A stretch of 27,716 bases of DNA. It comes from BOKV01 sp049289295. GTDB lineage: Bacteria > Pseudomonadota > Alphaproteobacteria > Rhizobiales > Rhizobiaceae. The position numbers were made by a program, and so were the translations under genes. The notes under the pieces were generated by a model. It did no database searches, was not told the origin of the DNA, and saw only the letters and a program-made list of their open reading frames with translations. The stretch covers positions 1 to 27,716 of the forward strand of contig JBATLL010000011.1 in NCBI GenBank assembly GCA_049289295.1, given 5' to 3'. Shown in pieces: positions 1-7,068 of this stretch. Within the stretch, counting starts at the first letter, position 1. Each line of letters begins with the position of its first letter.

Positions 1-1415
1 GGGTCCTTCTTGTCCAGATCGTCCGGGAACATGCCTGGACGACCGGCAAGCGGTGTCCAGTCTGTGTAATAGCCCTTTACCGGTCCCAGATAAGGCTTCT
101 GCACTTCCAGGCAGCGCCTGAAATCCATCTCGTCCGTTTCCACAATGCCGGCTTCCGGATTTTCGAGCGTCCACACCATTCCCGCCAGCACGGCAGAAGT
201 AACCTGCAGACCGGTCGCATTCTGGTAGGGGGCGAGCTTGCGTGCTTCTTCAAGCGAGAGCTGTGAACCATACCAATATGCGTTCTTCTGGTGTCCGTAG
301 AGGAGAACTCCCAGTTCATCGACACCGTCGACAAGCTCGTGTTCGTCAAGGACGTGCAGCTTTTCCTGCTGCTTGCCAGCCGCTCCAAACAGTTCGTGGA
401 GTGAAAGGACCGCATCATTGGCCGGGTGGTAGGCGTAGTGGCATGTCGGGCGGTAACTTGCCTTGCCCTTGGCGTCACGCACGGTGAAGTAGTCGGCGAT
501 CGAGATCGCCTCATTGTGGGTCACAAGGAACCCGTACTGGGCGCCGGGCGTCGGGCACCAGGTGCGAACGCGCGTATTGGCGCCGGGCTGGTCGAGATAG
601 ATGGCGGCCTTGCAGCCCTTCTTGTGCTTTCTGGCGTTCTTGGGCATCCACTTTTCATGTGTCCCCCAGCCGAGTTCCGCTGGCTGCATGCCTTCCGAAA
701 GAAAGCCCTCGACCGACCATGTATTCCAGAATGTCCCCATCGGTTTGGGCGACTTGGCGCGCTGCGTGTCGCGCTCGGCGATGTGAACGCCCTTTACCCC
801 AAGCTTCTTCATCAGCTTGGCCCAGCCTTCGCGGTCCTGCTGGCTGGGCTCCTTGAATTTCACGCCCATGTCATTTGCCAGGTTCACCAGCGCCTGCTTG
901 ACGAACCAGGAGACCATGCCTGGATTGGCGCCACAACATGACACGGCAGTCGTGCCACTGGGGTTCTTGCGCTTTTCGGCGCGAACCGTCTCGCGCAGTG
1001 CGTAGTTCGTGCGCGCTTCGTTTCCAGCCTTGTTGTCCCAATAGAAGCCAAGCCACGGTTCAACGACCGTGTCGATGTACAGGACGCCCAGTTCGCGGGT
1101 GAACTTCATCAGATCAAGCGAAGAAGTGTCGACCGAAAGATTGACGCAGAATCCCTGGCCCTTGCCTTCGGTCAGCAGAGGCTTGAGGAGCTTCTTGTAG
1201 TTCTTCCTGGTGACGGCATCCTGGATGTATTTGATACCGTGTTTCTTGAGAAGGGCGGCATCATCGTCGCGCGGGTCGATGACAATGAAGCGCGACTTGT
1301 CATATTTGAAATGACGTTCGATCAAGGGCAGCGTTCCCCTGCCGATGGAACCAAAGCCAATCATCACGATCGGGCCGGAGATTTCGCCATAAACGGGCCA
1401 CTTGTCTTGCGCCAT
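1..1415 (-). CDS. hss: Homospermidine synthase (3' end cut by window edge)
   Basis: This enzyme makes sym-homospermidine from putrescine (or putrescine plus spermidine) in an NAD-dependent reaction in the cytoplasm. The reading frame is open from the ATG at 1415 to the window edge, giving 471 codons; the family is about 475-480 residues, so only a few C-terminal residues are missing. The N-terminus starts MAQDKWPVYGEISGPIVMIG and carries the Rossmann glycine motif GFGSIG at residues 20-25. Later stretches characteristic of the bacterial enzyme include VEPWLGFYW, a Cys-Cys-Gly-Ala-Asn-Pro-Gly stretch, and NTWSVEGF. A GGGAG ribosome binding site lies about 10 bases before the ATG. It diverges from the small Lrp-type gene at 1581. 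Homospermidine synthase is typical of alphaproteobacteria. Identification is from recognised sequence and is firm; the exact stop lies outside the window. Confidence 0.95.
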   Translation of the reverse strand, partial: MAQDKWPVYGEISGPIVMIGFGSIGRGTLPLIERHFKYDKSRFIVIDPRDDDAALLKKHGIKYIQDAVTRKNYKKLLKPLLTEGKGQGFCVNLSVDTSSLDLMKFTRELGVLYIDTVVEPWLGFYWDNKAGNEARTNYALRETVRAEKRKNPSGTTAVSCCGANPGMVSWFVKQALVNLANDMGVKFKEPSQQDREGWAKLMKKLGVKGVHIAERDTQRAKSPKPMGTFWNTWSVEGFLSEGMQPAELGWGTHEKWMPKNARKHKKGCKAAIYLDQPGANTRVRTWCPTPGAQYGFLVTHNEAISIADYFTVRDAKGKASYRPTCHYAYHPANDAVLSLHELFGAAGKQQEKLHVLDEHELVDGVDELGVLLYGHQKNAYWYGSQLSLEEARKLAPYQNATGLQVTSAVLAGMVWTLENPEAGIVETDEMDFRRCLEVQKPYLGPVKGYYTDWTPLAGRPGMFPDDLDKKD

Positions 1416-1580
1416 TTCTCAATTACTCCCAAGGAGGCAAACGGTGGCGCTCTTAAGCACGAATCAATCGCGCAATAAAGGGCGAACCCCGTACAGCGCC
1501 TGTTTTTCGTTGGCATTGAAAAGAATTCGGAAAAATGCCACTCAGAACCGGTATGCACCGGCAAGGTTGGGAGGGTCGCA

Positions 1581-1817
1581 ATGAAACCGATTTTTCTTCA
1601 GATCAAGACAGAGCCGGGCAAGGCCTATGAGGTCGCGGCAGCGCTTGCAGATCTGGAAATCGCGTCGGAAATTCACTCCACGTCTGGTCAGTATGATCTT
1701 CTGGTGAAGATCTATGTGACAACCGATGACGATATCGGCCGGGTGGTGGCTGATCTGGCGACCAACCTCAAGCATGTCCGCGACACCTATACGATTATCA
1801 CCCACCGCACATTCTGA
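1581..1817 (+). CDS. Stand-alone Lrp/AsnC ligand-binding (RAM) domain protein
   Basis: The 78-residue protein is a complete RAM/ACT-like ligand-binding domain of the Lrp/AsnC family with no helix-turn-helix. The sequence begins MKPIFLQIKTEPGKAYEVA, and the Gly-Gln-Tyr-Asp-Leu-Leu stretch near residue 39 is the equivalent of the Gly-x-Tyr-Asp-Tyr core in full-length Lrp proteins. A GGGAGG ribosome binding site lies 6 bases before the ATG, so the absence of a DNA-binding part is real and not a start error. Such stand-alone domains form oligomers that bind amino acids and may act on a full-length partner or on an enzyme. The gene diverges from homospermidine synthase and is followed within about 115 bases by an EamA transporter on the same strand, which suggests co-transcription. 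The ligand is unknown. Confidence 0.9.
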   Translation: MKPIFLQIKTEPGKAYEVAAALADLEIASEIHSTSGQYDLLVKIYVTTDDDIGRVVADLATNLKHVRDTYTIITHRTF

Positions 1818-1932
1818 GTTTTTCGCCCGGAAGCGGAAATCGGGTGGCGTCAATCACGATTGCAAGGCAACGATAGCTGGACTGCGGTTCAGACAGGCAA
1901 TTTTCGTGACAACAGGCAAAACGAATGTCGTG

Positions 1933-2844
1933 ATGGGTGGCCGGGAATGGCTGCTTCTTCTCATCCTGTCGCTGTTGTGGGGCGGCTCGTTTTTCTTCAA
2001 TGGCATTGCCGTGCGCGAATTGCCGGTGCTGACAATTGTTTTCCTGAGAGTCTGCCTGGCGGCCATGGTTCTGTGGCTGATTGCGATTGCGCGCGGAAAC
2101 GCGGATCGCGCGCCCGCACGAACATGGCAGGTGTTCCTGGTCATGGGACTTCTCAACAACATCATCCCCTTCACGCTCATCGTGCGGGGCCAGGCGGAAA
2201 TCGCTTCGGGGCTGGCATCCATCCTCAATGCCACAACTCCCTTGTTCACGGTTGTCATTGCGCATTTCATGACCAGTGATGAAAAGCTGACGCGCCTGCG
2301 CCTGACTGGTGTCCTGTGCGGAATTGCCGGTGTGGTTGTGCTGACGGGAGTGGGCAATATCCTGGAAGCGGGATCGTTCAACACCGCTCAGCTCATGTGT
2401 CTGGGCGCAGCGCTATCCTATGGTTTCGCGACCATCTTCGGGCGGCGCTTCCGGGCGATGGGAGTGGAACCGATGGCGGCGGCGAAAGGGCAGCTCACTG
2501 CGTCGAGCATCCTGCTGCTGCCGGTGGTGTTGATGGTGGACAAGCCCTGGGCATTGCCGGTTCCAGGTGTTACCGTGATTGCTTCCGTTGTCTGCCTGGC
2601 CGTGCTTTGCTCGGCACTTGGCTACGCGATCTTTTTCAGGGTGCTTTCAACAGCCGGTGCAACGAACCTGTCCATCGTCACGTTTCTGATCCCGGTGTCG
2701 GCGATCTGGCTTGGCTGGCTCTTCCTGGATGAAACCCTGCTGGCGCGTCATTTTGCGGGGCTGGCGCTGATCGGCGCAGGGCTAGCGGCGATCGATGGCC
2801 GTCCAGTTGCGTTGGTGGTGCGTGCAGCAAAAAGGGCGCGATGA
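1933..2844 (+). CDS. EamA/DMT-family transporter, 10 predicted membrane helices
   Basis: This 303-residue integral membrane protein belongs to the drug/metabolite transporter superfamily, two EamA repeats of five helices each. The first helix carries the usual LLLLILSLLWGGSFFFNGIA pattern, and the second repeat begins around residue 155 (AQLMCLGAALSYGFATIFGRR). Members export amino acids, nucleosides or small metabolites; the substrate cannot be read from sequence. The ATG at 1933 places the first helix correctly; an in-frame GTG at 1906 would add nine residues, and neither has a strong ribosome binding site. The frame is open further upstream, but that part overlaps the RAM-domain gene and is unlikely to be translated. 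The stop codon lies inside a terminator stem. Linkage to a stand-alone Lrp sensor domain hints at an amino-acid-like cargo, which is inference. Confidence 0.88.
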   Translation: MGGREWLLLLILSLLWGGSFFFNGIAVRELPVLTIVFLRVCLAAMVLWLIAIARGNADRAPARTWQVFLVMGLLNNIIPFTLIVRGQAEIASGLASILNATTPLFTVVIAHFMTSDEKLTRLRLTGVLCGIAGVVVLTGVGNILEAGSFNTAQLMCLGAALSYGFATIFGRRFRAMGVEPMAAAKGQLTASSILLLPVVLMVDKPWALPVPGVTVIASVVCLAVLCSALGYAIFFRVLSTAGATNLSIVTFLIPVSAIWLGWLFLDETLLARHFAGLALIGAGLAAIDGRPVALVVRAAKRAR

Positions 2845-2854
2845 AATCGCGCCC
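2834..2854. terminator. Bidirectional intrinsic terminator between convergent genes
   Basis: A 9-bp perfect stem (GGGCGCGAT / ATCGCGCCC) with a 3-base loop includes the stop codon of the EamA gene. It is followed on the plus strand by CGTTTATTTT and on the minus strand by a run of five T, so it can end transcription of both the transporter and the convergent lipase-like gene. Confidence 0.85.
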
Positions 2855-2882
2855 CGTTTATTTTGAAATGCAGTTCGAACGA

Positions 2883-3473
2883 TCAGCCGCCGACAGCAGA
2901 CAGGACGTTCGAAATGATACGGGACTGAACCGCTGGATCCTTGTCGATGCCGACATGGTCGGCCCGTGAGAAAGTGGCAATGTTGATGTTGGTGATGTTG
3001 CCACCGAAGCCGCCGGAAGCGCGGTATGGATTGCCACGGGCGCTGCCCTGAATCCAGTAATTGATCACGCGCGGCGAACCGGATGTGAAGGGTGGTGGCG
3101 GTGCGAAACCGGGATCAACACCGATGACGAGTGCCATGGGGACGCCTGCCTGTGCCAGCTTGTTGGCAAACTGTGGCGCTTCCTGGCCTCCAACCGAATG
3201 ACCTGCAATGACGATCGGGAAGGAAACCGTACCCTGCTGGTGACGGCGGATGATGTCGCTGGCAAGGCCCTGCCAAGCACCGTTCGAATAGGACTTGGCA
3301 TTGACGCCGCGTGAACGCAACTTTGCTGCCATCTGGTCCATCCCGGCAGAGAAGACGTTCATGAAGCCGCGAATGAAGTAGACTTCTTCTGCGGATGCCG
3401 TTGAAGGCGCCATGTTTCCCGCAGCAATGGCGGCTGCAATGACGAGTTTCACAAGATGCCGTTTCGTTTTCAT
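2883..3473 (-). CDS. Secreted alpha/beta-hydrolase (lipase-like)
   Basis: The 196-residue protein has a Sec signal peptide: basic start (MKTKRHLVKL), hydrophobic alanine-rich core, and an Ala-Ser-Ala cleavage site ending at residue 28. The mature part is a small alpha/beta hydrolase. The nucleophile elbow GHSVGG places the catalytic Ser at 93, with Asp120 (GVDPGF) and His173 (RADHVGID) as the probable rest of the triad. A proline run (APPPP, 124-128) follows the acid residue. It resembles uncharacterised periplasmic lipase/thioesterase-like proteins of alphaproteobacteria; substrate unknown. AGGAG lies 11 bases before the ATG, a slightly long spacing. It sits downstream of the short-chain dehydrogenase on the same strand, with about 107 bases between them. 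Confidence 0.8.
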   Translation of the reverse strand: MKTKRHLVKLVIAAAIAAGNMAPSTASAEEVYFIRGFMNVFSAGMDQMAAKLRSRGVNAKSYSNGAWQGLASDIIRRHQQGTVSFPIVIAGHSVGGQEAPQFANKLAQAGVPMALVIGVDPGFAPPPPFTSGSPRVINYWIQGSARGNPYRASGGFGGNITNINIATFSRADHVGIDKDPAVQSRIISNVLSAVGG

Positions 3474-3580
3474 TCGACTGTTAGCTCCTGATTCGTTTGT
3501 TGTGCCCGCTTGGGGCGAATTAACTGCAATTGGGGCCCAAGTTCAAGCTTTGGTAAAGTTGAGCACGCCGCGTTTCAGTC

Positions 3581-4363
3581 TCACGCGCTCAGGCCGCCAT
3601 CAATTGACAGGGCCTGACCGTTGAAAAACGAATTTGCAGGAGAAACAGCCCAAATCATGGCCTGAACCACTTCATCAACTTCTCCGAGCCGTTGCATGGG
3701 GTTGAAGGACACCATTCGCTGCTCTGCAGCCTCTGCTCCATGGGGCGAAGTCTTGAGTGGCTCCATCACCATGTCCGTCTTTGTGAAGGCGGGGCAGATG
3801 CAATTGATGCGGATCCCCTTCCTGGCATATTCGATGGCTGCTGACCGTGTCATGCCAACGACGCCATGCTTTGCGGCTGCGTAGGCAGAAAGCATGGGAG
3901 ATCCCAGGAGCCCTGCCGCCGAGGCGACATTGAGTATCGTGCACTGGTTCCCCGTGGCCGCCACCTGATCAAGCATCAGCGGCAATTGGTGCTTCATGGC
4001 GAAGAACACACCCATCAGGTCAATCGCGATGACGTTGCGCGCTACCGTGCTGTCTGTTTCGTGCAGCCTTACCTGGGGCTGCGCGACGCCGGCATTGTTG
4101 ATGGCTATGTCTAGGCCGCCGTGATTTTCACGAATGAGGGCTGCGATGCGAATCGAGGTTTCCTCTTCGGCTATGTCTCCAGCCATCCCAAGCGCATTTG
4201 CTCCGATGGATTTGAGTGAAGCCAGCGTGCCATCAACCAGTTCCTGCGAGCGATCCGTTATGACCAACCTGGCACCAAGCCGCGCAAATTCCTCTGCCGC
4301 CTGGCGACCGAAGCCGCGGCCTGCTCCACTGATGAATACGATCCTGTCCTTGAAGTCACTCAA
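3581..4363 (-). CDS. Short-chain dehydrogenase/reductase (SDR), TTG start
   Basis: This 260-residue classical SDR is complete. It has the cofactor motif GAGRGFG (residues 13-19), Asp37 at the end of the second strand (which favours NAD over NADP), NNAG (89-92), and the catalytic Ser148, Tyr161 and Lys165 (YAAAK). The C-terminus ends in the usual FNGQALSIDGG pattern. I chose the TTG at 4363 because GGAG lies 7 bases before it and the first strand begins four residues later; an upstream in-frame ATG at 4396 has no ribosome binding site and would add eleven atypical residues. The substrate (a secondary alcohol or ketone) cannot be inferred. It diverges from the amidase across about 150 bases, so the pair may share control. 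Confidence 0.9.
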   Translation of the reverse strand: MSDFKDRIVFISGAGRGFGRQAAEEFARLGARLVITDRSQELVDGTLASLKSIGANALGMAGDIAEEETSIRIAALIRENHGGLDIAINNAGVAQPQVRLHETDSTVARNVIAIDLMGVFFAMKHQLPLMLDQVAATGNQCTILNVASAAGLLGSPMLSAYAAAKHGVVGMTRSAAIEYARKGIRINCICPAFTKTDMVMEPLKTSPHGAEAAEQRMVSFNPMQRLGEVDEVVQAMIWAVSPANSFFNGQALSIDGGLSA

Positions 4364-4513
4364 TGCGATTCTCCATCCCGTCTGACGGTGCAGCATAGTT
4401 GCAGCAAATGTGGGAAAGCAAATTCCGTTTTGCCTTTTCCTGCCCGCCATTGGTGGGGTAGGAATGATGCATGGCAGTCCAAGGCGAGCGGCTGCAATCA
4501 GGGAGAACAGTGA

Positions 4514-5845
4514 ATGGACCCGAGGTATCAGAGTGCTGCAGAACTTGGCCGGGCGATTGGCGATGGCAGGCTCGACCCGGTCGAACTGGCCCAGACCTTC
4601 CTGGACGCAATGGACAATGAGGATGGCGAGCGCCAGATCTATGCGCGCACGACCCGCAAAAGGGCAATTGCCCAGGCGCAAGCGGCAAGGGAGCGCGCCA
4701 GATCCGGTGCGCGCAGATCAGCACTCGATGGTGTTCCCGTGTCATGGAAGGATCTGTTCGACATAGCCGGTACGCAGGCTGAATCGGGTACGCTGCTGCT
4801 CAAGGGACGTACCCCGCAACATGATTGCCGCGTCGCCCGGTTTGGCGAAGAGGCGGGTCTTGTGTGCCTGGGCAAGACACACCAGACCGAATTCGCCTTC
4901 TCGGGCCTTGGGGTCAATCCCGTGACTGCGACGCCACCCAATCGCGGCCTGCCAGGCCATGCGCCGGGTGGATCATCGTCGGGAGCGGCTGCATCGCTCA
5001 CCCATGGACTTGCAGCACTGGCCATCGGGTCGGATACGGGCGGTTCAGTGCGGATTCCTGCTGCGTGGAACAATCTGGTTGGCCTCAAGACTTCACAGGG
5101 ACTGCTTTCCAATGACGGGGTGATCCCGCTTTGCAGCAGTTTCGATACGGTTGGCCCGCTTGCCAGGACGGTTGAGGATGCAGCACTTGCACTTGGCGCC
5201 CTTGGTGGTGGTCGCGTGGCGCTCGATCCGGTTGCCTTGGGCGAACTGGTGTTCATCATTCCCGATGGCGTGTTGTTCGATCAATGTGACGCCCAGGTTG
5301 CTCGCGCCTTTGAAAATGCAACGCAAAGGCTTCGCAAGGCGGGTGCCAGAATCGTTGAAGCGAAAATGCCGCTTGTTTCCGAAATGCTCGCACTTGGGCC
5401 AAGCCTGTTTCCCTACGAAGCCTGGCAAGCCTGGGGCGAAGCCATCGAGAAGGATGGCGCGCTGATGTATCCACCGGTTCGCGACAGGTTCAGGCAGGGC
5501 AAGTCGGTTTCACGGGAAAGCTTCGCGGAAGCCTGGCTGAAAATGCTGCGTCTTCGCGACGCGTTCGCTTCACAGAGAAAGGAGAGCGAGGTGCTGCTTT
5601 ACCCAACTGTGGCGATCCTTCCTCCTGAAGTTGCTGCCCTTGAAGCCGATGCCGCCTATTTCACGGAAAGAAATCTGCTGGCGCTTCGCAACACCCGTTT
5701 CGTCAACATTCTTGGGGGTTGTGCGCTTACCCTGCCTTTGCCCGAAACAGCCTGCGCCATCCAGTTGGCGATGTCGGGCGGCAATGACTGGAACCTGCTG
5801 CGTGCAGGGTTAAGCGTAGAAAAGACGGTCGCAGCCAATTCCTGA
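4514..5845 (+). CDS. Amidase signature (AS) family hydrolase
   Basis: This 443-residue enzyme has the full Ser-cisSer-Lys machinery of the amidase signature family: Lys79 (VSWKDLF), cis-Ser154 in the GGSSSG motif (152-157) and nucleophile Ser178 in GSDTGGSVR. The spacings (75 and 24 residues) equal those in fatty acid amide hydrolase. It is shorter than GatA (about 480-490) and is not next to gatB or gatC, so it is a catabolic or detoxifying amidase and not the tRNA amidotransferase subunit. No signal peptide is visible, so it should be cytoplasmic. GGGAG lies 8 bases before the ATG. It diverges from the SDR gene and converges with the LysR gene, whose stop is 25 bases away. The amide substrate is unknown. 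Confidence 0.92.
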   Translation: MDPRYQSAAELGRAIGDGRLDPVELAQTFLDAMDNEDGERQIYARTTRKRAIAQAQAARERARSGARRSALDGVPVSWKDLFDIAGTQAESGTLLLKGRTPQHDCRVARFGEEAGLVCLGKTHQTEFAFSGLGVNPVTATPPNRGLPGHAPGGSSSGAAASLTHGLAALAIGSDTGGSVRIPAAWNNLVGLKTSQGLLSNDGVIPLCSSFDTVGPLARTVEDAALALGALGGGRVALDPVALGELVFIIPDGVLFDQCDAQVARAFENATQRLRKAGARIVEAKMPLVSEMLALGPSLFPYEAWQAWGEAIEKDGALMYPPVRDRFRQGKSVSRESFAEAWLKMLRLRDAFASQRKESEVLLYPTVAILPPEVAALEADAAYFTERNLLALRNTRFVNILGGCALTLPLPETACAIQLAMSGGNDWNLLRAGLSVEKTVAANS

Positions 5846-5870
5846 TTCCAACTGCCGGTGGGAAACCTGG

Positions 5871-6767
5871 TCAGGGTGCCGGTGCCTGGCGGGTGAAATG
5901 GTTCTGCAGCGATTCGGCGACCGTCAGGACATCCGGGTTGTCCTCGCGGCCTGATCGCAAACCGAGGAACAACTGACGGTAGGGCAGTTCATGGTCGGGA
6001 AAGAGGATTTCCAGCCTTTCCCAAGCCATGTCATCCTCTATCACCAGATCAAGCAGTGTCGAGACGCCAACCGAGTTGTAGACTAGGTCATAGGCCATGC
6101 TCGAAGTGTTCACAAAGAGAATGCGGTGCGGTGAAATCGTGGCTGGTTCGCCCTTGTGCTGGTAGGCGATCGGGAAGGGCAGGGCGCGCATGTATACCCA
6201 TGTGCACCTTTCAAGATCGGCAAAGTTTTTCACCGACTCCTGTCGCGCATACAATCGGCTGCAGCAGGTCACGGAACGCAGCGTGCGCAGTGGAATGATT
6301 CTCCCCGTTGCCTGGGTTTGCGGCCAGCCAATCCTGATTGCAATGTCATTTTCGGTGTCGTCGATGTTCTCCCGGGCATCATTGGCGTTCAGTTCGAGAA
6401 CGATGTCGGGATTGTCCCTGCTGAACCGGGCGAGAAATTCATAGAAATTCCGGGTTCCCACGCCCGAGGCAAATGTCAGCTTGACCGTTCTGGCGCGCCC
6501 TTCGCCAAGCTTGCGAGTCCGGGTGAAATCCCGGTCCAGCCGCGAAAAGGGACCGGCGAACTCGCGTTCGACCTGTCGGCCATATTCTGTAAGCACGAGG
6601 CGACCGCTATCGCGGCGATAAAGTTCGAACCCGAGCTGTTCCTCGAGCTTGCGAACATGGTGCGTCACTGCGCTAGGGTTGAGTGACAATGCCAGAGCTG
6701 CCTGCCGGAACGAGCCGTTCCGGCAAACCTCCAGAAAGACAGTCATCTGCCGATACCAGGTAGCCAT
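5871..6767 (-). CDS. LysR-family transcriptional regulator
   Basis: The 298-residue protein has the N-terminal winged helix-turn-helix of LysR regulators at about residues 17-45 (GSFRQAALALSLNPSAVTHH, then KLEEQLGFELYRR) followed by a periplasmic-binding-like effector domain. I placed the start at the ATG at 6767; a TTG at 6773 would add two residues. No clear ribosome binding site precedes either. It points away from the formaldehyde dehydrogenase gene, with a roughly 300-base region between them containing promoter and operator-like repeats. Divergent LysR genes usually control themselves and the neighbour, so the gene may control whatever is transcribed rightward from about 6842. The amidase on the other side is convergent and is a less obvious target. 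Confidence 0.93.
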   Translation of the reverse strand: MATWYRQMTVFLEVCRNGSFRQAALALSLNPSAVTHHVRKLEEQLGFELYRRDSGRLVLTEYGRQVEREFAGPFSRLDRDFTRTRKLGEGRARTVKLTFASGVGTRNFYEFLARFSRDNPDIVLELNANDARENIDDTENDIAIRIGWPQTQATGRIIPLRTLRSVTCCSRLYARQESVKNFADLERCTWVYMRALPFPIAYQHKGEPATISPHRILFVNTSSMAYDLVYNSVGVSTLLDLVIEDDMAWERLEILFPDHELPYRQLFLGLRSGREDNPDVLTVAESLQNHFTRQAPAP

Positions 6768-6780
6768 GTCCAATATTATT

Positions 6781-6835
6781 GCACATTTATCAATTTTTGT
6801 TCGATCTTTTCAACCAGACAAATGTGTGATACATT
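6781..6835. promoter_or_regulatory. Candidate LysR operator and rightward promoter
   Basis: Just upstream of the LysR start lies an AATGT-N5-ACATT inverted repeat (6821-6835), and a more distant inverted pair, GCACATTT at 6781-6788 against AAATGTGT at 6820-6827. Overlapping these is a possible sigma-70 promoter: TTTTCA (6807-6812), a 17-base spacer and TACATT (6830-6835), each 4 of 6 matches to consensus, giving a start near 6842. The operator reading follows from LysR habit and is inference. Confidence 0.45.
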
Positions 6836-6841
6836 ACAGAT

Positions 6842-6967
6842 GCCCTAATCGGGTCGAACCGCTTTCGGTTCGCTCGGGGATCGGGCCTTTTCGCCCCCGG
6901 CCTGATCTACCAGATCGCCATTCGCCAAGGATTTGTGAGAGTCCCTGGCGGATGGCTTTTGATTTTT
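6842..6967 (+). ncRNA. Candidate small RNA or structured leader before formaldehyde dehydrogenase
   Basis: About 126 bases between a possible promoter and an intrinsic terminator fold into three successive hairpins: CGAACCG/CGGTTCG with a 4-base loop (6855-6872); GATCGGGCC paired with GGCCTGATC (6879-6907; 8 of 9 pairs), whose loop is pyrimidine-rich (TTTTCGCCCCC); and the terminator stem at 6917-6956. No open frame with a ribosome binding site is visible inside. It could be a trans-acting small RNA, or a leader that attenuates transcription into the dehydrogenase 100 bases downstream. I do not recognise it as a known family. Confidence 0.4.
6917..6967 (+). terminator. Intrinsic terminator upstream of formaldehyde dehydrogenase
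   Basis: A 14-base arm (GCCATTCGCCAAGG, 6917-6930) pairs with CCCTGGCGGATGGC (6943-6956) with one G-U and one mismatch, and a T-rich tract TTTTGATTTTT follows directly. No coding sequence on this strand ends before it; the nearest plus-strand gene upstream stops at 5845, with the opposing LysR gene between. So it ends some non-coding transcript or attenuates the dehydrogenase. Confidence 0.75.
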
Positions 6968-7068
6968 AACCATGAAAATTGCCCGCGTGCGGGTTGCGTC
7001 CTGATTTCAATCCAGTAGTTTTGGCAAATCATCACACATGGTTGGCAATTTCTGGGGAGGTAGTTTTC

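Noticed and set aside
3581..4681. SDR read as a 366-residue protein
   Set aside because: The extra N-terminus overlaps the divergent amidase gene and has no domain; TTG at 4363 with GGAG gives a normal 260-residue enzyme.
4514..5845. Amidase as GatA of the Glu-tRNA amidotransferase
   Set aside because: It is shorter than GatA, has no gatB or gatC neighbours, and diverges in the regions outside the signature.
6842..6967. Structured region as a tRNA, SRP RNA or a known riboswitch
   Set aside because: No cloverleaf, no SRP core sequence, and no match I can recall to fluoride, ZTP, SAM-II or guanidine consensus elements.
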